This document shows positions 48,501 through 60,500 of a DNA stretch of 64,000 nucleotides, in pieces. The stretch lies in contig CM055100.1 in assembly GCA_029204225.1 (NCBI GenBank), positions 29,092,649 to 29,156,648 of the forward strand. Direction: 5' to 3'. The notes under the pieces are model-generated. The model saw nothing but the letters and a program-made list of their open reading frames with translations, made no database searches and was not told the origin of the DNA. Source of the stretch: Diphasiastrum complanatum (lineage: Eukaryota > Streptophyta > Lycopodiopsida > Lycopodiales > Lycopodiaceae). The translations under genes were made by a program, and so were the position numbers. Within the stretch, counting starts at the first letter, position 1, and each line of letters starts with the position of its first letter.

Positions 48501-51500
48501 TAAGATTGTTAGTGACAAAAGCAAAATCACCATTGAAAGAATCATCCTCCTTTTGATGTTCTAATGAAATCATGGCTGTATTTGTATCAATACCTTTCTC
48601 TTTATCCTCAGTAAGCTTCTTCCTACATTCCTTTATGTGGTGCCCAAACTTTTTACAATAATGGCACTTACCCTTCTTTTTGGATCCTTGATCTTGGCCT
48701 TCCTTGGATTTTTTATCCTTGGAAGAAGAAGGCTTACCTTTCCACTTGCCCTTGCCTTCGCCTTTGGTGAAGAAGGCTTGATCTTCTTGTTCACCACAAT
48801 TAATCCTTGTTTGCTCTTCTTGGAGAAGTAAGCCAACAAGCTCTTCAAAGGAGATTTGTTGTCCCCTAAGAGATATGCTTAAAGTAGACACAAATGGAAG
48901 ATGGGAATGAGGAAGTGAATTAAGAGTAATTGAAACAAATTGAGAGTTCTTGACAATTTCGTCAATGCTAAGAAGCTCTTCACGAAGATCCTTGATCTTC
49001 ATTAAGTGATTTGAAAGCGTATCACCCTCTTGCATCTTCAATGTTGAGAGTTGATTACGTAGAAAAAGAACTTTCGCCGTATTCTTCACTTGGAACATCT
49101 TGGCAAGTACTTCCCAAGCACTCTTGGAAGTCTTGCATGATCGAATGTGAGGTAGGATTGATCTCTTCACGGATAGCACTATGACCGAATGTGCTTGTGC
49201 GTCACGTCGATCCCACTTCTTTTGTTCTTCGGAAGACACCTCCACATATGTTGAAGAAGTAGCTCTTGACGGTGTAGTAGGTGTCAAACTAGGTGGCCTC
49301 TCTTCATCACCACTTACAACTTCAAACAAACCTTTAGCAATAAGGAGGTTTTTGATCATGTAGCACCACAAGGAGAAATTAGTTCCATCCAACCTATCTT
49401 CATTGAACAAAGAACCTATAGATTCAGATTCTTTAGCCATTTTTGAAAATTCAACTAATAGTAGATGGGAAAAACAGATTCCAAGCCAAAATCTACTAAA
49501 AAATCAGCAAGATCAAAGCTGAATTAATGAGCACTATAGATTGCAATACACCACATGCAATAGCTCATTCACAAGAAGATATAGGTGGCTGTATTCTGCT
49601 GAAATAACAGAATACTAACTAATATGCAGGCTTCCAATGAAGCCAAAACCACAACCAGAACTTTTGTGGTAAAATGGTGTGCACTCAATGTGCTTATGGA
49701 GCAGATGGTAGGACCTTCTTCCAGGCTCAAAAACAGAAAAATTTCAGCCACTAAAAATGTGTCAAAAACACATTTGTCTTCAAGGTAGATGGGCGCCCTC
49801 CTACAAGAAGAAAATCTGAAATTTGAAGCATGTAATCTGATTTCAATCACATGAAAACTGGTTGAGCATGGGCGCCCTACTGCTGGCTCCCAAATGAGTG
49901 GAGGTTCCAAGCTTTTCCCTGCAATTTCCTGCACAAAAAACAAGAAGGAGCCGAACAGTTCTCTCTCCACAAAAATCAGAAAAATTCTGATTTTTATGAA
50001 CCAAAAGAGGAGAAATGTGGCTGCCTATTGGGTGCCCTCCAACAAGCAATCAATTCTGAAAAATGGCTCTGATAGCATGTAGGAATCCAAAATCAAGACT
50101 GTTCATTAACACAAAGTATTCTCAAAGAGAAGAGAGAGATGGTTAGATGACCCTCTTGTAGAAACTTGTGGACAGCCAATATGAACAGTAGATTGCTTAA
50201 CAAAAGTGTGTCTCATACAAATGAATGGCTACAACCTTCATGACTGTTTGATGGCTATCTAGCTACCATAAGTTACATAAAATAACTAAGTATCCCAAAT
50301 AACAAGTTAGGTACTTAATTCACATGTATATAGGCCATCTCGACCTTTTGAGTCATAGTAATCTATGGCTTCTACATCATTTACATTTATTATTCTAACA
50401 AACCGCACGCTCAACCAAAGTACAAGAGTGCATAGTTAATTAGAAGTTTAGCATAAACTTTTCTTGTGATGACTAGCTTAAATTTTCTTGTAATTCCCTC
50501 ACTGGGAGTACATATCAAAGGACCGTAATCAAAACAGGGAGAGAGAAGTGCAAAAGAAGCGACAGAGTACTATGTGTCAAATTGTCGACTTTGTGTTGAA
50601 CTGTTGACTCTATCTAATACAGAAGGGGAGTTTAAAGCACACTGTTCTTCTAGCATTGCTTATGTTATACGAATTTCTTTGATTGTGATATTGTTTGTGA
50701 TTCACATTAGTCTAGACCCTACTTTCCATTTCATATATATCATCACACAACAAAAAGAACAGGATAAAGTCCGGACCCCTTGACAAGGAAATGTTTCTGA
50801 GAATGGGAATTATGGGAAATGATACATCATCATGGCCTTTTTTAACTCGAATTACATGGCAAGGCATTGTATGATTTCCAACCCAAAGTTATCCTAAACC
50901 CCAACTTAAAACAAGCCCATCACACAAGGTAAGCATTTTCTAAAGAGGCACTGTGGTAGTAGTAGCAATCAAATATTTGGAACCACCAAATTTGACATGT
51001 GTGGAACGCATTTCAAAAGTTTAGAGAAAAATTTCAGAGAATTGGAACCTTTTCCGTACTTTTTCATTGGGTCAATACATGAAAGTTTATACTACAAAAT
51101 ATGCAAAAATGCACATTGCCAACCAAGTATATAGACATGCACATCCATAGAACCCACGGTTCTCAGAACCGTGGCTCCTGGGAACCGTGGGGTGAACCGT
51201 ACCACGGTTCATGAACCGTGGTACGGTTCCTCTATATAATTAATTAATTAATTAATTACCAGATTTCAGACACAGATTTGGACCTGATCCATAATAGATT
51301 TGGACAGACAAATAGGAACTGATCCCATAGAACCCACGGTTCCCAGAAACGTGGGTCCTGGGAACCGTGGAAGGAACCGTACCACCTGTGGTACGGTTTA
51401 TCTAAATAATTTATTGATTTATTTATTTATTTATTTATTTCCCCCCAAAACCCCTCAATGCTCGTTTTATGTCCCTCATTTCACATTTGTTGTGGTAGAG

Positions 51501-54500
51501 ATTGAGAGAGAGGGCGCTTTGGTTTGAGAGAGAGGTCTGCTCAGATTGATGAGAGAGAAGAGGGCAGGGTAGAGAGAGACTGTAGCGGCCTTTGTAGAGA
51601 GAGAAAATTAAAGTTTAGTTGTAGGTGTGCTTTTTTGGGTCAAAAATCAGGTTTTTTGACATTCCCTCATGCAAATAGGTCTATTTTTAGGGTCATAGAG
51701 AGAGATTGGGACAGTCTAGAGAGAGACTGTACCAGCCTATCTAAAGAGAGAATGATAGGGTTTAGGGTTTAGGTTAGAAAACAGGTTTTTTGCATTATGG
51801 AGGGCCTTTTCTGGAGGTTTAGGGGTTTAGCTTGATAGGGTTCAAGGTTGGCATTCCCAGGTTCATTGCATTGCGTGGGAGCGCATATCCACTTATCCAG
51901 GACCGGTTTCCTCTGACCGAACGGTAACTCATTTGTTTTTTCTTGCACTTCTTCCGTACTTCATGTTTCCTATACCGTCCCACACCATGCCTGCTGGAGA
52001 TATGCCTGAGCTATGGGGTGAGGTAGACCAAGACCCCGAGTTCGTTAGGTCTGACATTCGGTCTGGGACGCGTGGATGGACGTAGGTTTTGTCATGCTCG
52101 TTTTGTCAGCACTCTCACTAGGTTGAAAGGCCATCTCCTTGGTGTTGTCAAGGGTGATGGCAAATGCTTAGGCTCCCTCCCTTGCCCACACATGCCTGCT
52201 CAGGAGCGTTGTAGGCTCATTGACATATACAGAGCACGATTGACGCAGGCCGGTATGTCACTAGATCCTGATGTATATGCAGTAGTGTCATCCACCCCAC
52301 AGGATCCACTAGCTCCTCGTCCACCACCACCACGTCCTCCTCAGTTGATGCACATCCACCACTCGTTCCTCAGCCCACTGCACCACTTCCTACCGCACCA
52401 CCACAGCCCACTGCACCACGTCCCGCCCCTCCTTCTGCTGCATCTATTCCAGTGGGTGCATTTCCACAGCATCCTCCTGCAGTCACTCAGATGACTCGCC
52501 CAGTGCAGACATTCCGATGTCTTCGCTCTGAGTCGGCACCAGATGGTCTCTCACAGGACACCCAGGACATACCATCCACTTTTCCCACACATCAGGATGA
52601 TTCGGACTCTGATGATGAGGATAGTGATGATAGACAGCATGATGAGGCTGGTTCTTCTGGAGCTTCTTCACCACCATCTCAGCAACCCAGCATCCCCCTC
52701 AGCCACCGCAGGCCCAGTTTCCCCCCCAGCCTCGGCACCCCCCTGCCACTAACATACCTCCTCCTACTCCTCGTAGGGGTGCTTACCGCACTAGGGCATC
52801 CTCCAAGTTTCGCAGCTCCCAGTATAGACAGCAGTCCATGGGGGAGTCTTTCCAGCCCCATGTCAAGGCAGAGGCCCAGTAGGCTTTGGCAAACATGATC
52901 TATGGCTGAACCTGCCATTTGCCATTGTTGACACGGAGCCCTTCAAGAGGGCTATAGCTACAGTTGTTGCTGCAGGTCCACGCTTCAGGCCACCCGTGGC
53001 TGAGGCTGTCGAGGACAGGTATGGTACTTGATGGTCATTTCAGTCATTTATTGTTTTGGAATCTGTCTAGTGTAATTGAAATAAGTTTGCTCTCATCTTC
53101 GCATCTTCGAATTTATTCGTTGACATGTCATTAACTATGTGAAACAGGATGGTGGTGTTGCGGGACATCTGGGAGCACATGTGGAATTGGTTCCATAGGC
53201 CGATTCACGCTGTTGCCCACCTGTTGCACCCCATGTGGCTATCTGAGCGGCAGGCATCAGACATGGAGCTAGGTTTGGATCGGTTGAGATACTTGGATGG
53301 AGCCGCCAGACACTTCACTGACATAGATGTTGTTGAGACACAGTACATTGCCTTCAAGAGGCAGGTTGGTGTGTTTGGCCATCACACGGTGCTAAATCCC
53401 AGCAGGCGGGAGAGAGCGGTGACTTGGTGGAACCTCTATGGTTCTGCATGCCCAGCAAGCTGGCCTTGCGAGTGCTATCACAGGTATTTCTTTACAAACC
53501 AAATTCGATATGATAAAAAATGGGTGTCAAATGGATGAAATCAACTAATGCGCTTTTTTGAATTTCATGATTGTCAATAGGATTGTTCTTCCAGTGTATG
53601 CGAGCGCAACTAGAGCACATTTTCATTGATCCACACGAAAAGGCGTAATTGCCTTTCTATTGCACAGATGACACGGCTGGTCGAGTGACAGACTTGCATC
53701 TATTGTGGACCCTCTAGAGGTGTTGCCCTCGGATTGTTTACTAGGCGTTGATGATCCCACTGATTCCACCACACCCATGCCGAGGGCTAATGTTGTTGCT
53801 GACATTGCGGCAGAGACACAGAGAGAGAGAGAGACAGAGATGTTGCGGGTTAGACGATTATTGATGGACAGAATGGGTCATGATCAGGATACAGGTGTTG
53901 GCCAGGGGACAGGTAGGGGCATGGGTACTGATGAGGAGGATGAGGAGGATGATTTGGGTATTCCTGCTCCAGGGTTGGAGACCATGGCTGAGGCCGAGCT
54001 TGAGGTAGACATAGACTATGGCTTGGAGGATGATCGATTACAGAGGATGATGGCAGGGATGTATGAGCCAGATCTACCAGAGCAGGATGTGTATTGACCT
54101 GATTCACTACCAGAGGATATACAGCATGAGAGAGAGACGGTGGATGCAACACATGTTGGGGATGCTAACCATATGGCACAAGACGCTTTTGCAGGGGATA
54201 CAGCAGAGGGTGGAGATGCTTGTGCCACAATGGAGGGATGGATGGTGTGCAGGATTCACAGGCCCCTGCAGATGTTCATGATGATGATGCCCGCCGTGTT
54301 CGCCAGAGGACCATGTCAAACCTCCTTTGGTATGGACGGTGAGGATGACATTGATGATCTAGGGTGGCTCTCACCACATGCACGTACTCAGCCACACCCA
54401 GCACCATTAGCTGGTATATATACGACTGGCACTCGTGCGGCTCCTACTCGTACAGCTCCCAGGCATACAGCGCTGACATATACGGTACCTCATGCTCAGC

Positions 54501-57500
54501 CACCCACTCCAGTTGCTGCATCCACTTATACAGCTGCCCCCCACATTCCACCACTGGCACCTGCACGTCGCCTCCCTAAAAAATCTCGTCATGTTACACC
54601 AGCTTTTCCGATTGGTGTACAGCCTCGGCCTCATCTTACAACAGCTGCACCACGGCCTACTCCTGCCATGCCAGAGGGTTCCACTCATAGACCCCTTCTT
54701 CCAGCAGGTTACTATCCACGAGGAGCTATCCCTACCCAGCCTGAAGTACAGCCGTATTCATACACTCCGCCTACATTTAGGGTGCCTGCATCTCGTGCCA
54801 CACCCATTCCTGCATCAGCGGTACTTCCTACTACATCTACTTCCACAGCACCAGCTCGGAGGCATCCAGGAAGGCCTCTAGGATCTGGCAGGGGGTCTTC
54901 CCAGAGAGGCAGAGGTCCGTCAGTGCTTTGGAGAGGCTTTGAATATATTTGTTTAGGCCCTCCTCCTTCTGCTGCAACTTGGCAATCTCCTAGTGCCCTG
55001 CTTGTTCGTGTTGTTGAGCTAGAATCAGCTCTTGCTGTAGCTTGGTGAGGTCTGCTCGTAGCTGTGTATTATTTGTTGCCAACTAGTCAGACAGTGGCAC
55101 GTAGACAGAGAGGGAGGCTGCGTGGCTCTAGCAGAGGTGCATCTCACATCACTTTGTCAGCGACACAGATTGAGGGAGAGGTTTTACATGACTTCAGTCA
55201 GGCTGTGACAGAGGAGGATGAGTTAGATGATTTTGATGATCCGGATGCCACACAGGCATCTTGAGGACATGTTGTAGATGTTGTCATGTTGTTCATTTTT
55301 GTTCCATTCACACTGTGTTTTTTTGAGGTCAGACCCCAGCCGTATGTGGCGAGATCTATATGATGAGATTATATACAAAGCATCTCACTTGGTTTCCAGA
55401 TGGATGGCTAGTTGATGTGCATTGTGTACACTGAAAAAATGGCTTACTATGATAGCCTCCCCCCCTCTCTGTCTCCCTCTCTCTCTTAACAATTTGGGTA
55501 CATTTTTAACTTTTTTGGCCCTTTTTTTACCTTTCTTTTGGGCTGTTTTTGGGGATGGGTAGTTAAAAAAAAAGGCCATTAAATAATCTAAACTCCCTAC
55601 AAATCTGCTTTTTTTGGCATTTTTTTTGGGAAATTGAAATAAAATTTAATTAATTTATTGATTGATTAATTGTACGGTTCACCACGGTTTTGGCCAAAAA
55701 TTTGACTGAACCGTATGGTTCACTGTACGGTTCTCAGAACCGTGGTGAACTGTACACGGTTCATTAATTCTATGATGTGCAGCACATCATAGAATCTCCT
55801 TGACTGCTATAGTATCCACCTCAAGTTGACACATTTTAGGAATTCTTCTCAAAGAGAAAAAAAAAAGACATCATTGCAATGACTAAGACACAAACTACGA
55901 GGCTTAGAGAATCGTCCTCAGCTTATCCCAGTTTTTTGATAGAACCAAAGAAAAAAAAATCTATTGAAACAGCAGCCAATGTCATCTCAATTTAGACTAG
56001 ACCTGGTAACTGGGGTTCTATGCCACATGAAATCAGGTAGCAGGTTTGGACCACCCTATACCTTAACTTTGAACTGCTGCTCATTCACTAGCTGTCATTC
56101 TTAACAGGCCAGTGCAAGAATTTTTGTCTAGTCTCAAAAAATGAATCCTTTGTAGTAATAACAAGGTAGTAGGCACCTTGTGAAGATCGAAGCATCCAAA
56201 GTAGCGCTCATTATGACAACATGCAAATATGGATGAACATTTAGCAATTCGCGGACAACCACAAGAAGAAAGTCTGTGTCCAACTCCCGTTCATGAACCT
56301 CATCAACAATCACATGGCTTACACCTGCTAGACCGTCAGCTTTCTGTCATTCCAACATTTCAAGTGAGAACTACGGCAGCACTCGGCAAGAATAAAATGC
56401 AAGGCAAGGAAAAATCAACACAAAACCTTCACATCCCATAACAATGAATTTCATCTCATTGGAGGCAGCAATGAAACAAGGGGATTCTAAGGCCTTCATA
56501 ATTTCTAAGCAATCAAACACTTTGTGGTGCTATGTTGCTGCTTTTGAACAACACATTATAGGCTTCTGTTTGATAGAAAAGGACTTCTACTGGCTAGTTC
56601 CAATGAAGTTCTATCAAAGATGGAGAAAATTAACATGTTAAAGAGTTGCGTATCTGATTATTAATAACAAGTTTCTGAAAAGACACCAACAATACTACAG
56701 AAAAAGCATTAAGCTTTTTATCCTTCATTTATTTGCCATCATTATACAATGTCTTAACTTCTCAAACAGACGGCAAGATGTGCGCCAGCGACAAAATTCT
56801 CAAAAGGATGCAATCTATATGACAGAGGATTGTTATGCTATAAAGAATCTTGCTGTAGACTCAGAAACCCAAATATAGTACAAAGAATAACTTCACAAAA
56901 ATGTCGCCATCATAGAATAAAATCCTATTTAAACATGGAGATAATCTCAGTAAGTTATAAACCTTGAAATTGTAGGCCATGATCTTTTGACAATGAAAAA
57001 TGCTATATACTCTCATCTCCAATAAGTATTTTACAAACTGAAAGGCCTAAACAGGTGATATAAAAAAAGGTGGATACGCATAAAAGAGAACAAATAAGAA
57101 ACATATTGATGATAAGTCTAGGATGGTGGCCGAAATAACAAACAAAATCTGCAACCAAGTTTATGGAGTCCACACTCAACGTCTTAGATCACTAATCAAA
57201 ATTCAAATCATGTATAGAATCGACTATTTGCTACAACATCCCTTCTTGTGACATCAATTTTAGAAGTAATTAATGATAATGTTAGTTTCCCATAGGTTAC
57301 TTTGACCCAAAAGGTCGAGACTTGTGTAACCATGGGTTAGGTTTATTATTTAGACCATGTTAAGTCAGTTTTAGTTGAGTTGGACCCAATTTTGGTCCAG
57401 TAGTAATTCGTGGGTCCAAGTAAAGTCTAATTATGTTAAGGGACCCTATCTTGACTTTTGGGGGTGCCCTATAATTAGTAGTGGGTCTTGGAAGGTTCTA

Positions 57501-60500
57501 GAACTTAGGGTTTGGAAGAGTCTAGGCCCTTGGAAGGCCTATTTATATGTACCCAGTGTTCATTTGTAATTCATTCCCTTTCAAGCATTGCTACTACTTT
57601 CTCTCTCCTTGAGGGCGCCTAACCCTCTCCCTCTTCTTCTTCTTCCTCTTTTTCTTCTTCTTGTATATGGAGATTGAATGTTAGAAGGATCTTGGCACTT
57701 TGATTTCCTACAATCAATGCCAAGAGGTAGGTACCAAGCACATATATAGAGCTCCTCCCATGTGAAATTTTAATAGTTCAACATACTAAATGACCATCCT
57801 TCTCCAGAGCCAAAGTCAGCCAGGAAGCTCTTACATGATAAGAATCTCTCGACACATTGCATGGTGACAAACACTAATCTACCTGCGTTGAAATACATTT
57901 TGTTCAACTAGTTTTAGCCTCTAGACTGCTTTCAGCTTTCTGCTTAGCACACAATATTTATCCAATCTGCCAAGTACGGCGTTCCACTTTTTCTTGCATA
58001 ATTTGAAGAAATTCTTTATGTTAAGTCTCAAGAAAAATCTTTTAGACCTAGTGAAAAACATAGCATCCCAATGTATCCAGACGGGGCTTTGGTTGCACAA
58101 CTTACAGACCAAAATCCAAGAAGGTGATCTCCCCTTTTCAGATCCCTATCTCAAAAACCTGCTGTTAAGTGGTTATTTAAGAGCTCAAAGAACTATTCTG
58201 ATTTTGCACACTAGTAAGCATCATAATTGCACCGGAACAGTGGCATCCCATAAGCAGGGCTACCTTTTGTACGCAAGGTTAGGAGAGTGAGAATGGTGGA
58301 GAGGGAGAAATAGGAGACCAAAACGAACGTTAGATGTATCCATCTTTTGTCTTCAGACAAGGGAAGAAATTGTGAGCAGTTACCAAGGTTTTCATGCTTT
58401 CTTTGGAGAAAATCAACACAATCACTTTCTGGCTACTATGCATCTTCTTTTTTTTAAGCTGTAGTCTATCTTTTTGTCAAATTCTTGTTGTTAAGCTGTC
58501 CCATTTCATTTGGTTTGTTTCAGCATAGGTAGTGGCTTTCAGCATCCAAGTTGGTGTAGTGCAGGCTAGCACATCAAGGGGCTTACATTTCTGTTGCAAG
58601 GTTTTTGAGCAGACATTTGTATCTACTAGAGTATTGTTAAGCATATTAGGAAGATTTTACAATGTTTTGGTTGTTCATTTTGTACCTATCAATATTTCAG
58701 CCTGATTTTTCAATCTTTGAGTGCTTGATTTTCTATAGCCATGCTTGTGGAGGGAAAATGCATTTGGGTGGAGGTGAATTTCTTTCTATATGTTCCAACC
58801 CATCAGGGCGCCTTGACTAGGCATTGCAGCTTGTACTCCCATTCTTGCAAACGTAAGAGATCGACTTATGGCTGTATGGGGGATTAGGTTCTGGTGAGTC
58901 AGCATTGGAGCCACCTCAGTGGCTTTCAATGCTACAAGTTGGGCCAGTTTTGTAATCAATAACCTTGAGAGGACGTAGGCACTCACATAGTACCATCATG
59001 CATAGACCCCTGGAGGCTATATATTCCTACATGAACTCGCCCATCTACACTTCCAATTTGACAACCTTTGCTAACGGGTTCCTCTCTCTGTCATTCACAT
59101 ATCATGGCTCAGAGGTGAAGCTTTTGGGAATTGATCATCAGCTTCTATTTGGTTGGGTGGTTCGGCACCACAATGTCCTTTCAACATAGTTAAAGAGTTG
59201 TAATGGTTATCAAAGGGTTGTGTCTCCTAGAATTGGTTGTAAAATAAGTCCTGTTTCTTTGATACAGGACAACCAGATGATTAAGTATGACTTTGGAATT
59301 TAGTAAATTATGATTGATGAATCATAAGCGTATAAGTGTTTATGGTTGACGTATCAAGATCAGTTACTTGATTGTTTGGAGCTATAATGATTCCAATGAA
59401 ATGATCAGTGAGTCTTGATTCTTGACTTAGACAAGAAATTAGATCAATATTTAAAAGTCTAGTTCTCTTTTCTCCAGAGAATTATTGAGAATGTATGTAT
59501 CTCACAGGCATTCTAATTGAGAATATTATTGTTCTTGAGGATAATTTGCTTACTTTAGTGGATGATACCCTGCTACAAATTGTAGTTTGCAAGTGCTTGT
59601 GTACGGTTTTGAACCTAGATATCCTGTTGTTGTGGAGACAGGCAAATCTATTAAGATTCAAATGGTTGTTAATCTCTTGCATGAGATGCTAGAGATGGGG
59701 CATTTGACTCATGAGAGTATCTAGGGTACTCAAGATTGAGTTGAAATTGTATGAGTCTTGATGGATCTCCTAGAGGTTCCAGTTAGTTGAACTAATATGA
59801 CTTGGAATGTTTGGATGTTCTAGGGGCATTCGTACCAAGAAACATTATGAATCCTCTACGAGAAATTGTGGATAGTTTTGGACTATAATTAAAACGAACT
59901 TCTTTAGCTTTTGGACTTGATCTCTAGAGTGAAGTGTTGATTCACCCAGTGTTTCATGTGAATGGAGTTTATGTGAAGATGCTGCCTTTGACTTATAGAG
60001 AACCAAACCCAATCAAATGATTTATGGTTATTGTATCTTGGAACCTGAGATGGTATGCTGGTGTAGAGATAAACAATTGGAAATTCATTATATGTTTAAG
60101 TACTTATTCAAATAGAAAGGTCAAACTAAGGATAATGATTCTTGGGTTAAAAAAATTGAAAGCTTAAGGATTTGTTTACTTGGCTTTTCTTTCCTGTTCT
60201 GTGGACGGAACCTGCTTGAGGGATGTCACGTCTATGTTCAGTACAGAGAGGATCTGGAGTAATCCTTGACATGGTCAACTGGCCCTCCGGTGTTCGAGTT
60301 ATTGGTTACACCTCAAATAAATTCCAATTCAAGGCCATTTTCAAAACTAACAATCTTAAGAGGACCAGGCACTCGCATAGCGACGCGTGGAGAATTGCAT
60401 GGTATGTGACAGTCATATGCATGGAAGGCGAATCAATCGTAGCTTTTACTATCTATAAAAGTGACCTTTGACACGCATGTAATCATGGACAGACCTCCTA

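Larger units (their letters stand above)
46340..50400 (-). mobile_element. Ty1/copia element with several internal deletions, inside the helicase intron
   Basis: Orientation is the same as the host gene. The 5' LTR is 50400-50078, the primer site 50077-50065, a gag-pol open frame starts at 49440, the polypurine tract is at 46508-46501, and the 3' LTR runs from 46500 down to about 46340. Coding content is shortened by at least three internal deletions. The two LTRs share their first ~60 bp and a later CATGTGAATTAA block but differ by deletions, so the element is old or recombined. No target-site duplication could be found because the 3' LTR end is lost. Confidence 0.85.
51138..55781 (+). mobile_element. 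hAT-type DNA transposon, internally deleted, in the helicase intron
   Basis: The left end reads TGCACATCCATAGAACCCAC and the right end, in reverse complement, TGCACATCATAGAATTAATG. Both are followed by clusters of ACCACGGTTC/GAACCGTGGT palindromes. The left end is present twice, at 51146 and 51326 (180 bp apart). Inside is a decayed hAT transposase and a Pro-rich reading frame. No convincing 8-bp target duplication is visible. Confidence 0.65.

Noticed and set aside
57994-58290. 98-codon frame as a missing helicase exon
   Set aside because: It is on the + strand and lacks any helicase motif; the flanking helicase exons already join in phase.
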